NCBI GenBank assembly: GCA_037976565.1
Contig: CP137670.1
Span: forward strand, 14,719,216-14,783,215
Length of the DNA stretch: 64,000 nucleotides
Source of the DNA: Mesocentrotus franciscanus
Taxonomy: Eukaryota; Echinodermata; Echinoidea; Camarodonta; Strongylocentrotidae
Reading direction: 5' to 3'
Shown: one piece after another, positions 1 through 11,104 of the stretch
How positions within the stretch are numbered: the first letter of the stretch is position 1
Layout: every line of letters starts with the position of its first letter
The notes under the pieces: model-generated
What the model saw: only the letters and a program-made list of their open reading frames with translations
Told to the model about the DNA's origin: nothing
Databases searched by the model: none
Program-made: the position numbers and the translations under genes

Positions 1-190
1 NNNNNNNNNNNNNNNNNNNNNNNNNNNNNNNNNNNNNNNNNNNNNNNNNNNNNNNNNNNNNNNNNNNNNNNNNNNNNNNNNNNNNNNNNNNNNNNNNNNN
101 NNNNNNNNNNNNNNNNNNNNNNNNNNNNNNNNNNNNNNNNNNNNNNNNNNNNNNNNNNNNNNNNNNNNNNNNNNNNNNNNNNNNNNNNNN
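1..190. other. Assembly gap (N run)
   Basis: All bases are N, so the sequence to the left of position 191 is unknown and the left contig starts here. Confidence 0.99.
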
Positions 191-548
191 CCGTGTATTG
201 TTCGCACATCCGTCCAATACACTACTGTTTAATACCCCCATGTAGGCCGGCGGGGTACGTGTAGGGCAAAGGCAACTTTGAACCCTAAAGCATATTGTTA
301 CTCCCCGACATATTCAGCCGGATAGCCGCCTCACAAACGAGAATAAAAATCAAAGACTCGACCAGTGCGTTCAGCGGCACGTACAATGCGTGTTCGTTCA
401 AGCCTGGCCAGTGGCTTCGACGAGCAGGAACATAGCGCTCGGCAGATCATACAGCTAAGTTACGTAAGAGGAACAATCGACGTGGCCAAGGGTAAAGGTC
501 GTTGTCATGGTTATAAACTCCAACAATAGAAGAGCGGAAATAAGGCAA
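191..548. repeat. Dispersed repeat pieces, left end
   Basis: Two pieces recur elsewhere in the window. The first ~70 bases (CCGTGTATTGTTCG, then TCCAATACACTACTGTTTAA) are seen again twice at 4643-4835. Bases ~447-548 (from CAGCTAAGTTACGTAAGAGG) recur with few changes at 3325-3423. No coding potential is visible. The recurrence suggests that 549-3324 is a block bounded by direct repeats. Confidence 0.7.
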
Positions 549-779
549 GGGTATAGATTTATTCACATTGATCCTTGTATAGTGTACAACTCTACTTGTA
601 TATCGGGTTCAGATAACCCTTGGGGGGGGGGTCTTGTTGTTTAGCAATCGTCGTTACTGTTTTCAAAGAATGTAAACGGGATCACGTTCCGAAGTACTCC
701 CAAATAAAAATTGTTATTAAACAAATAACGTAGAACCAGATTTTACCCTATTTGAAAGAATAATTCAAAGATATAACAA

Positions 780-2930
780 TCCTGCAAGATAAAGGAATGA
801 GCAAAAAGATGTGATGATGCAAAATATCACAAACAAACAGATGATTATGAGAAATCATGGTTTCTCTCTCTTTCCTCTCTCTGTATGTCTCTCTCTCTCT
901 CTCTTTTCTCTCTCTGCTCGCTTTCTCAGCGCCATTTTCCATCTTCATCTCTGGTACTGTTTTCCGTTCCGCTATTTGCTTTTATTCCGAAATTATTCCT
1001 TTCGATCTTGAGATAAATTATTATACCGTAACCGCGATATGGAGAAGAAAACACAGAACGAGCGCATTATGATATCGAAATAAGAAGAATATTACTGTAC
1101 AATAATTATAAAAAGTAAAACTTTTGAATGTAAATCATGATGAATGGAAACTAACTGAAAGAGGAATCTAGAGCGGGTAGGGTGGGGCTGATCGGAGAGA
1201 CGAATAGCGTAATAATAAATAACAATATGCCCTACTTTCTCCCTCTCTCGTTTTCTCAATGTCGTTTCCAGCTTCATATCTCGTAGTGTCTTCTGGTCCG
1301 CGATTTTTGATGAGATCGCGTTTCGACGTACTCCTAAATAAAAATAGCTGATCATAATTATAACGTAGAACCAATTTGACCCTTTCTGAAATATTCATTC
1401 AAATATTTAACAACCATGTAAAAGAATAAAGGAAAATACAAATGTGATTTAGTAAAATGTCACAGACGAAAAGGTGACATGAGAAATGATTGTTTCTTTC
1501 TCTGTTTGTCTCTTTCTTTGTCTCTCACTCTTTATAGCTTTTTTTCTTTCTTTTTCTCTCTGTATTTCTCTCTCTTGCTCGCTTTTCAGCTCCATTTGCC
1601 ATCTTTATCCCTGGTACTGTTTTCCGTTCCGCTATTTGCTTTTATTCTGAAAGTATTCCTTTCGATCTTGAGATAAACTATTATACCATAAACTCGATAT
1701 GGAGAAGGAAAACACGGAACGAGCGCCTGATGATATCGAAATAAGAAGAATATTACTGTACAATAATTATACAAATTGTTGAGTGTAAATCATGATTAAA
1801 AAAAAGAAACTAAAGAGGAAACCACAGCGGGGGGCTGTGGCTATTGATCGGAGAGACAAATAGCATAATAATAAATAACAATACGTCCAACTTTCTCTCT
1901 CTCTCTCTCGTTTTCTCAACGTCATTTATTATCTTCATCTCTCATGGTGTTTTCTGTTCCGCGATTTTTTGATGAGATCGCGTTTCGACTTACTCCTAAA
2001 TAAAAATAGCTGATCATAATTATAACGTAGAACCAGATTTGACCCTATCTGAAATATTCATTCAAATCTAACAATCATGGAAAGATAAAGGAATAATAAA
2101 ATGTGACTTAGTAAAATGTCACAGACGAAAAGATAACATGAGAAATGATTGTTTCGCTCTTTGTATGTCTCTCTATCTCTTGCTCGCTTTCTCAGCGCCA
2201 TTTTCTATCTTCATCTTTGGTACTGTTTTCCGTTCCGCTATTTGCTGTCATTCCAAAAGTATTCCTTTCGATCTTGAGATAAATTATTATACCATAACCT
2301 CGATATGGAGAAGGAAAACACTAACGAGCGCCTGATGATTTCGAAATGAGAAGAATATTACTGTACAATAATTATAAAAGTAAAACTTTAATGTAAGTCT
2401 GTATTGTATCAAAATGATATGAACAAACATGCTTATTATGCTATGATATTGACGTTACTTATATACGTCGGACATACTTTAGCGAAAAGATATAAACAAA
2501 CAAAAACGAAAGTAACTAACAAAAACATCAGAGCTGGGGGATCGGAGATCGGAGAGACAAATATCATAATAATAAATACAGTACAGACTACGTCCAACTT
2601 TCTATCCTCCCCCTTTTTTCTGTCTCTCTCTCCCACTGTCCGTATGTATGTTTGTCTTTCTCTCTCTGTCTTTCTGTCAATGTCGTTTTCCATCTTCATC
2701 TTTCATGTTGTTTTCTATTCCGACATTTGCTAGTATGCCGGCATCATTCCTACCTTGAAATAAATTATTATAACATATCCCTGATAATGTACACATATAC
2801 CTTATATTTATTATAGGAAACGAAAATGGGGTCGAAATGAGAAGAATACTACTGTACAAAAAATTATAGAAAGTAAAAATTTTGATTTTGAATGTAAATC
2901 TTTGTTGCGTCAAATAAAATGATACGTTCA
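780..2930. repeat. ~640-bp degenerate tandem repeat
   Basis: A compound unit recurs about three times. The landmark ATGAGAAATSATKGTTTC is at 847, 1479 and 2138, giving spacings of 632 and 659 bases. Each unit has a CT-rich microsatellite block, then CTGGTACTGTTTTCCGTTCC, CGATCTTGAGATAAA and AAGAATATTACTGTACAATAATTATA. A shortened last copy runs to about 2930. Short open frames here are low-complexity byproducts. Confidence 0.8.
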
Positions 2931-4642
2931 TTTATGTTATTGACAGAAATAATATACATCGGACATTATACTTTAGCACAAAAGGGTTATCTAGAAGAAG
3001 GTGGACAACATTAAAAGAGAAAGAATAAAACTTTCTCTTTTATTTAAAAAAAAATGAATAACATAATACCCAACCAAAACCGAAGAAATCTTGAAAAGGA
3101 AGACAAGAAAAATATGAAAAGGACACAACAAATTTTTAAAAAAGATTGAATTCTAGAGCAGAAGATGATAGGGAAACGTAATAGTTTGTAAGTATTGGCA
3201 AATTTTGACAATTATAGTTTGTATGTATTGACAAAGTATATACAACCAAAAAATGACATAGAAATATTTGAAAGTATTTTAGACCTATATAGAATACACG
3301 AAAAGAGTTATGTCTTAGGCCCCTACAGCTAAGTTACGTAAGAGGAACAATGAACGTGGCCATGGGTAAAGTTCGTTGTCATGGTTGTAAACTCAACAAT
3401 AGAAGAACGGAAGTAAGGCATTAGGGTTCGTGCCGTCATAAGCTTCTACAGGGCGAGCGCGGATTACGCTGCTCCCAATGAGGTACTAGCAGTATCAGTA
3501 TTCTGTGTATGGAAAGGTCTCAAGCGAAAGTCAATATTTGTGGGACAGACATTGCGGAGCTGTATACGCAGCTGCTATACGAATTTCATGAGAGAAAACT
3601 TGACATGCTTATGAAAAGTACAATTATAATGAATAATATGAAAGTACAAAAACAGGAGCAATGGAAAATGATATTATATACTTTGAAAATACCCTCAAAT
3701 CCACTAGTTTAGAGAATTAGTGGCAGAGAAAGGCAATTTTAGGCTTGTAAAGACGCGTCATTCACCTACCTAGGAACGGGTTAATACGTACACTATAAGC
3801 CGATCAAAATATTTAATTATATATAGGTGACGCATAAACCCTCAAAACATATCTACTTTGATAAGGTGTATCGTACATTATATGATCACATATATAAACA
3901 CCTATAACATGTTCATAGCTCATAATCAGCACAAACTTACACTTGAGTGTTTATAAATCACTCAGATTTCGAAACATTTGTTCAAGTTTGTGTTTAACTT
4001 AAACACAATATAAACGCATATGGGTGATAATAAACACGTCATATGTGTTATTCATCGTGTTTTAAGTGTTTATAAATGAGAAAACTATGTTTAGGGATGT
4101 GCAATACACCCCGTTCAAGTACATGTATTTACGTTTTAAGGGTTTAATGTCTCAATTATAATTACATGTTTTGGTCGGCACGTTCTATAAGTCTACAGTT
4201 GGTTGTATGTTTATAATCTTGGGAAATTGTTTTGTAACAAATGATCAGATGGAATTTAGAATTAAAATGTGCGTGTTTAAGTGTTCATAAAGTGTTACAG
4301 AAAAGTATTTGTGTTTAGTGGTTTCCAATGTATTTTTTTGTCTTAATTCATCTCCTTCCTCCCTCTCGATTACTCTTATTGTTTCATTTCATATTGTTTA
4401 TTTCTGAACTCTAAATATGATACCCATCTTCCTTCACTTGCATTTATGTCAACTTAAACTATAAAGTAGCAATATGATTTTGTTGTTCTTCCCTGTTTAA
4501 CACTTTTTGGTTATCTAATTTCGATTCTTTCGCTCAAAATCTATCACAATCACTAACATAATAATTTATGGCGCATAATATGTGAACGCAAAGTAGCCAT
4601 AGCGAGAAGGGGAGGGGAGGTCGAGGAACAAGGGAAGCGTTA
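2931..4642. other. AT-rich interval, no convincing gene
   Basis: No recognisable gene is seen. It contains the second copy of the CAGCTAAGTTACGTAAG repeat at 3325-3423. A 67-codon open frame at 3509-3712 on the plus strand has no recognisable motif and I do not call it. At 3900-4330 the motif GTGTTTATAA recurs several times in both orientations, with no clear period. Confidence 0.5.
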
Positions 4643-4835
4643 TCCCGTGTATTGTTCGTGACATCCATTCAATACACTACTGTTTAATACCCCATGGAGG
4701 CCGGCGGGGTAGGGCAAAGGCAACTTTGAATGCTCAAAGGAACAATGTCAAAGGTGAAGAGGAAGCGTTATCCCGTGTATTGTTCGTGACATCCATTCAA
4801 TACACTACTGTTTAGTACCCCATGTAGGGGTATCT
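4643..4835. repeat. Direct duplication of ~65-bp module
   Basis: GCGTTATCCCGTGTATTGTT followed by the TACCCCATG sequence occurs twice, at about 4639 and 4767, separated by a short spacer. It is related to the sequence at 191-260. It immediately precedes the pyrimidine-rich satellite. Confidence 0.75.
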
Positions 4836-7153
4836 ACGACATTCTACGACCTTCTTTTATTACCTCTCTACTTCCCACTTTTTTTATCTTTTCCTTTTAT
4901 TTCCCCTCTACATCTCTTTCTCTCGCCACGACCTTCTTTTATTTCCTCTCTATAATATATCTCTCTCCCTCTCTCCATCTTCTTTTATTTCCTCTCTACA
5001 TTTTCTCTCACTCTCTCTCGCCCTCTCTCTCTCCCCCTCCCTCTCTCTATCTTCTTTTATTTCCACGCTATATCTCTCTCTATCTTCTTTTATTTCCTCT
5101 CTACATCTCCCTCTCTCTCTCTATCATCTCCTTTTATTTCCTCCCTACATCTCTCTCTCTCTCTCTCTATCATCTCCTTTTATTTCCTCTCTACATCTCT
5201 CTCTCTCTCCAATCTCCTATATATATATTTATATATCTCTCTCTTCTCCTTTTATTTTCAATCTCTCTCTATCTTCTCATTTTATTTCCGCTCTACATCT
5301 CTCTCCCTATTTCCTCTCTACATATCTCTCTCTCTCCCTCTCGCTCGCTATCTTCTGTTATTTCCGCTCTACATCTCTCTCCTCTTCTATCTTCTTTATT
5401 TCCTCTCTACATCCCCTCTCTATCTACGACCTTCTTTTATTACCTCTCTACGTCTCACTCTATTATCTTCTCCTTTTATTTCCCCTCTACATCTCTTTCT
5501 CTCGCTACGACCTTCCTTTATTTCCTCTCTATAATATATCTCTCTCCCTCTCTCCATCTTCTTTTATTTCCTCTCTACATTTTCTCTCTCTCTCTCTCGC
5601 CCTCTCTCTCTCCCCCTCCCTCTCTCTATCTTCTTTTATTTCCACGCTATATCTCTCTCTATCTTCTTTTATTTCCTCTCTACATCTCCCTCTCTCTCTC
5701 TCTCTATCATCTCCTTTTATTTCCTCCCTACATCTCTCTCTCTCTCTCTCTCTATCATCTCCTTTTATTTCCTCTCTACATCTCTCTCTCTCTCCAATCT
5801 CCTATATATATATTTATATATCTCTCTTCTCCTTTTATTTTCAATCTCTCTCTATCTTCTCATTTTATTTCCGCTCTACATCTCTCTCCCTATTTCCTCT
5901 CTACATATCTCTCTCTCTCTCTCGCTCGCTATCTTCTGTTATTTCCGCTCTACATCTCTCTCCTCTTCTATCTTCTTTATTTCCTCTCTACATCCCCTCT
6001 CTATCTATGACCTTCTTTTATTACCTCTCTACGTCTCACTCTAATATCTTCTCCTTTTATTTCCCCTCTACATCTCTTTCTCTCGCTACGACCTTCCTTT
6101 ATTTCCTTTCTATAATATATCTCTCTCCCTCTCTCTATCTTCTTTTGTATCCTCTCTACATTTTTTCTCTCACTCTCTCTCGCCCTCTCTCTCTCCCCTC
6201 TCTCTCTCTGTCTTCTTTTATTTCCTCTCTACATATCTCTCTCTCTCCCTCTCGCTCGCTATCTTCTGTTATTTCCGCTCTACATCTCTCTCCTCTTCTA
6301 TCTTCTGTATTTCCTCTCTACATCCCCTCTCTATCTACGACCTTCTTTTATTACCTCTCTACGTCTCACTCTATTATCTTCTCCTGTTATTTCCCCTCTA
6401 CATCTCTTTCTCTCGCTACGACCTTCCTTTATTTCCTCTCTATAATATATCTTTCTCCCTCTCTCTATCTTCTTTTGTATCCTCTCTACATTTTTTTCTC
6501 TCACTCTCTCTCGCCCTCTCTCTCTCCCCTCTCTGTCTCTATCTTCTTTTATTTCCACGCTATATCTCTCTCTATCTTCTTTTATTTCCTCTCTACATCT
6601 CTCTCTCTCTCTCTATCATCTCCTTTTATTTCCTCTCTCTCTCTCTCTCTATATATATATCTCTCTCTACGATCACCTATATATATATATTTATATATCT
6701 CTCTCTTCTCCTTTTATTTCCGCTCTACATCTATCTCCCTCTCGCTCTCTTTCCCCATTTTCTCTCTACGTATTATCTGCCTGTCCCTCTCGCTCGTTAT
6801 CTTCTGTTATTTCCACTCAATATCTCTCTCCTCTTCTCTCTTCTTTATTTCCTCTCGACATCCCCCTCTCTATCTACGACCTTCTTTTATTACCTCTCTA
6901 CGTCTCACTCTATTATCTTCTCCTTTTATTTCCCCTCTACATCTCTTTCTCTCGCTACGACCTTCTTTTATTTCCTCTCTATAATATATCTCTCTCCCTC
7001 TCTCTATCTTCTTTTATTTCCTCTTTACATATCTCTCTCACTCTCTCTCTCTTTCTTATATTCCCTCTCTACATATCTTTCTCCCTCTCTCTCCTTCTTC
7101 TTTTATTTCCTCTCTACATCTCTCTCTCTCTCTTTATCATCTCCTTTTATCTC

Positions 7154-7185
<32 letters not shown>

Positions 7186-7870
7186 CTCTCTCTCCGATCA
7201 CCTATATATATATTTATATATATCTCTCTTCTCCTTTTATTTTCAATCTCTCTCTCTATTTTTTCCTTTTATTTCCGCTCTACATCTATCTCCCTCTCGC
7301 TCTCTTTCCCCATTTTCTCTCTACATATTATCTGTCTGTCCCTCTCGCTCGCTATCTTCTGTTATTTCCACTCAATATCTCTCTCCTCTTCTCTCTTCTT
7401 TATTTCCTCTCGACATCCCCCTCTCTATCTACGACCTTCTTTTATTACCTCTCTACGTCTCACTCTATTATCTTCTCCTTTTATTTCCCCTCTACATCTC
7501 TTTCTCTCGCTACGACCTTCTTTTATTTCCTATCTATAATATATCTCTCTCCCTCTCTCTATCTTCTTTTATTTCCTCTCTACATATCTCTCTCACTCTC
7601 TTTCTTATATTCCCTCTCTACATATCTTTCTCCCTCTCTCTCCTTCTTCTGTTATTTCATATCAATATCTCTATATATTTTCCTTTTATTTCCTCTCTTT
7701 ACATCACCCCCATTATATCTACGACCTTCATTTATTACTTCTCTACGTCTTACTCTCTATCTTCTCCTTTTATTTCCTCTCTTCATCTGTTTCTCTCTAC
7801 GACCTTCCTTTATTTCCTCTATATATATATATATATATATCTCACTCTCTCCGATCTTCTTGTTTTAATT
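4836..7870. repeat. Pyrimidine-rich satellite with higher-order units
   Basis: About 3 kb in which the plus strand is almost entirely C and T, made of CTCTCT runs and the recurring phrase CTTTTATTTCCTCTCTACAT. A longer landmark, CTACGACCTTCTTTTATTAC, occurs near 4847, 5425, 6006 (one change), 6335, 6877 and 7430. The spacings are about 578, 581, 329, 542 and 553 bases, so the array has a higher-order period near 550-580 bp with one shortened unit. The long open frame across 6007-6984 is Ser/Leu/Tyr-rich translation of this repeat and is not a gene. Confidence 0.9.
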
Positions 7871-7929
7871 CCTTTCCATATCCCTATGATCTTCTTTGAT
7901 TTCTTATCTTTATCTACACGATCTTCTTT

Positions 7930-8420
7930 TATTAAAACATTATTAATTTAACTAACGAGGATCGTAAGGACGTAGAATATCGTGCCGTCAATCACTCGCA
8001 GACGGGTCACATTAAATGACAAATAATTTCTTTACATACCGAGGATCGTAAGTACGTACGTCAGGCCCCCTTGAAGAATTGAGTTGTGTCATCAATCAGA
8101 TGTAAGTCGAATAGTTGAATGACAACTAATACCTAACGAGTATCGTAAGTACGTCAGGACGTCTTGAAGAACTATTTTGGGTCGGCTCGACTAGAATAAC
8201 AAGTAATTTCGTTACCCACCGATGATCGTACGGACGTCGCGCCGTCACGACTACTTTAGTTGCGTTGTTGTCAAAGAGTTCCTTTGCAATCAATCGAAGG
8301 CGGGTCGAATTGCATGAGTGACAAATAATTTATTTAATCACGATCATAGTTAGTAATTCAGACAATCTTGAAGAATTTAATCACGTCGCTCTGAATAACA
8401 AATAATTTCTTTGCTTTACG
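7930..8420. repeat. Degenerate ~80-100-bp tandem repeat
   Basis: The motif CGAGGATCGTAAGKACGT, followed by GTC and then TGACAAATAATTTCTTT, recurs near 7955, 8040, 8138 and 8217, with a weak copy near 8338. Copies are quite diverged. No coding sequence is seen. Confidence 0.6.
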
Positions 8421-8985
8421 GATTATTTAATTAAAGAAAAAATAAACCCATATTTATTTTCAGAAATACAAATCGTCGATTCATGAACCCTTTTACGTTT
8501 TCGAAATGACGACTCCGCTCTCTTTTTCAAAACAATAACAGGGCCCTTGTCACAATGTACTAGATCTAGGTTAATTATTTTTACAAATTGAGATTATAAG
8601 ATTAATTTTTAACAAGATGGGAAACGCGGCCGGACTCGAGAGACATGGTAGATTATTTTACAAGATAGATAAACGCAGCTGGTCGCGAGCAGCATGATGG
8701 ATTAAGGTAGACAAGGAGGTCATGCCAAACGCGAGAGGCATGACAGATTATTTATACAAGCGGCGTGCATGCAGGCAGCGAGCAGCGCGGTGGATTAAAA
8801 TAAACAACGAGGCCATGCCGGACGCGATTGGCATGGTAGCCAGCCATGCCATACGCGGCGGACTTGGTAGCTAACAGCGAACAGGATGTAGGCATGTCGG
8901 TGGCAGACAGCATGCTGAGAACAATAGGGGCATGCCCGGGCGTGCCGCCGGCGTGCAGTATGCTAAGACATTTTTGACGTCACGC
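8421..8985. other. Unassigned sequence flanking the HYR copy
   Basis: No gene is recognised. Bases 8640-8960 hold many short GCATGCC/GGCATGA words in both orientations and are richer in G+C than their surroundings. This stretch abuts the 9.0-17.1 kb duplicated segment: similarity to the 46.5-kb copy starts only at the splice donor of the HYR exon at 8991. Confidence 0.4.
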
Positions 8986-8990
8986 CTTAC

Positions 8991-9254
8991 CTTGTACAAC
9001 AATATACCCCATACAGGTCTTGCTCAACACCTCATCGGAGATAATGACTGTGTCTGGGTAAGTACCAACATCTAGTTTGCTACCAACATCCATTGAGGGA
9101 TCCACATAGACTCTGCCTCCGTGATATCTGTACCCGACAGTGGTCTTTGTGACGTCACGAGCCCTTATGGAAGGGGTGTAAGAATAAGTGCGCAGTCCCA
9201 TGCCAATGGCGACCGTTCTGTTTAGGTCAGGGCAATTGACTGGTAGCTCGGTCA
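8991..9254 (-). pseudogene. HYR type B' exon, left duplicate copy
   Basis: An open exon of 264 bases, 2+87x3+1 (phase 1 at both ends), with acceptor CTCTGTATAG and donor GTAAGG. The translation has the HYR-like features ELPVNCPDLNRT, GYRYHGGRV and LSKTC, with one cysteine near each end. It is nearly identical to the exon at 46537-46800. Its reading frame is intact, but its partner exon at 9563-9812 has a 2-base deletion, and both lie downstream of the gene's transmembrane exon at 20 kb. It is therefore probably not part of that transcript. It could be a second gene copy cut by the gap at 17,126, or a haplotype duplicate. Confidence 0.65.
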
Positions 9255-9562
9255 CTATACAGAGGAAGGAAAACAAATCAATTTATTCGTTTATTTGGGA
9301 GCAAGTTAGAGGGCTTGTCTTGAAATAGAGGTCCTAACTAGAAGAAAAGCTATGAGCTAAAAAAATATACATACTGTGATATAAATATATACATGTATAT
9401 CTTTTGGGGAGGTGGCCTAGGGGCTTAGGTGCGTAGGCCTCTTGTATTCATTTTCTACATTCTATGCGTTCTCTTGGGCTGTTGTTCTTGTGGTAATTTC
9501 GTGGGCAGTTGGTCTTGTGGATTGTCGTTCTCGAGGGTTGTTGATCTTACGCGTACACTTAC

Positions 9563-9812
9563 ATGTATTTTCCACGTAAAATAGACATGTCGCTCTGTTA
9601 TTGAATATGTCCTCTGCGTACATTGTCACCGGAGTGCGTCCGGGCGGGAACAGATCACCAATTGGTCCTGTGGTTACGTTATAAGTTACCCCACTGGGAT
9701 CAGGGTTCGAATCCTCGTATGTGTACGTAGTACCCTCACTCAGTCCAAGAAAACTGTTCGGTAAAAGCCAATGTTGTGACGTCATCACACGTCACATTCG
9801 GTGGAGTGGCAT
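9563..9812 (-). pseudogene. HYR type A' exon with 2-base deletion
   Basis: Homologous to the 252-base exons at 47109-47360 and 40471-40722, but 250 bases long. A run of A's near 9765-9770 on the plus strand is two bases shorter than in the other copies, which shifts the frame near the N-terminal part of the domain. The rest reads as a HYR domain (SFLGLSEGTTYTYED, DLFPPGRTPVTM, ATCLFYVEN). Acceptor (TTCACATTCAG) and donor (GTAAGTGT) are intact. The deletion could be a true mutation or a homopolymer sequencing error. Confidence 0.75.
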
Positions 9813-11104
9813 CTGAATGTGAATTCAGAAAAAAAGAGGGGCATGATTATGCTTTAATTTGTGGCCCCAAAATATAATTATACGTGTATATTATTAACTG
9901 GATCATTTTTTATTATATATATTGTGCAATTGCGGACAATAGCGAATTCAGGTATCAAAATATAATTATTGTTGACAGTTGGTCACACCAGCAGTACCTT
10001 CAAGGAGAGCCCCAAATAGGCCAATCAAATTGGTTCGCTGCTGCTCAGATTATGTTATGTATCACTAATCTTAAAAAAAAACAAAATTAAGTAAACATTT
10101 CTAACACATGTAACATAAGAAATGTGTGAAACACACAAGGCAATGGTAATGAAGTGTATGTAAGTAATTTCGATAATTGATAAATTGTCACATGTTAGGG
10201 TTGTGCCGATGAACAATGAAAGGTGATATCCAAAATATACAGTCCTTGACTAAAGTAATTCTTTCTTTACAAAACTCAATCAAACGAATAACAAGAGAAC
10301 GTAGTATAGGTCCATGATCTAACTGTGTATGAGGAGAAACGGACAAGAAAACACAAAGGAAAGCAAACGAGACAAAGTTGGATTTTAAAGGGCAATCTAA
10401 CCCTTGTAATAAGTTGATTTGTATGAAAGCAGAAAAATAACAGAAACAGAATGGCAAAAGTTTGAAATGAATCGGACCAATGGTAAGGAAGTTATGAATG
10501 TTTGAAATATGAGATCACTAAGTCTATGCGAATCTCAAATTGGTAGTTTGGTCAGTGAATTGTGACGTAGGACGTGGATAACTCTCCCATTTGCCGTACG
10601 TGTACAAAAAATCACTAATTTATGTTTTTCTCCTAAGTTCCTATCTTCTTTGGGGCACTACTCAAAAATATTATAGATAGCATATTATTAAAGGTCCTCT
10701 GAAAAATTTAAATTTTAGTAATTTTATATGTTGGAACAGATGGGAAAGTAGTCCGGCACTACATCACATTGACATTACCGCTTCAGCCAATTTGAAGTGC
10801 CATACGTATAGTGATTACAACTTTCAAAAATTCATAACTTTCTTATATTTAGTCAGATTTAATTGAAACTTCCATCAGTTTGCTTCTCTGATTTTTCTGC
10901 TTTCTTTTAGAGTAGTTGTCTTTTGGGGTGGGATTTCCCTTTAATGGTACATGTATGTGTTCCTTGCGTTCATGCGGGTAAGTGTCTCCTTCCTCGTAAT
11001 ACTTGCTCGTATTGATTTCTCTCGTTAAACATGTCTGGACCTTTAGGAAGACCAGAACCATTATATAAATGGCTATGAATAGATCAATCCAGCCGTCTTT
11101 TTTA
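9813..11104. other. Intron-like sequence shared by three copies
   Basis: Nearly identical to 47361-48650 and, for most of its length, to 40723-41697. No exon or known element is recognised. It ends where the repeat with the TCAGGTGGGCTGT start was inserted, at 11105. Confidence 0.6.

Noticed and set aside
6007..6984. 325-codon open frame
   Set aside because: It is a translation of the CT-rich satellite, almost only Ser, Leu, Phe, Tyr, Ile and Pro, with no start context or domain.
10188..10457. 89-codon frame repeated at 41097-41366 and 47736-48005
   Set aside because: Conserved only because the whole intron is duplicated; changes between copies do not favour synonymous sites, and no motif or splice context is seen.
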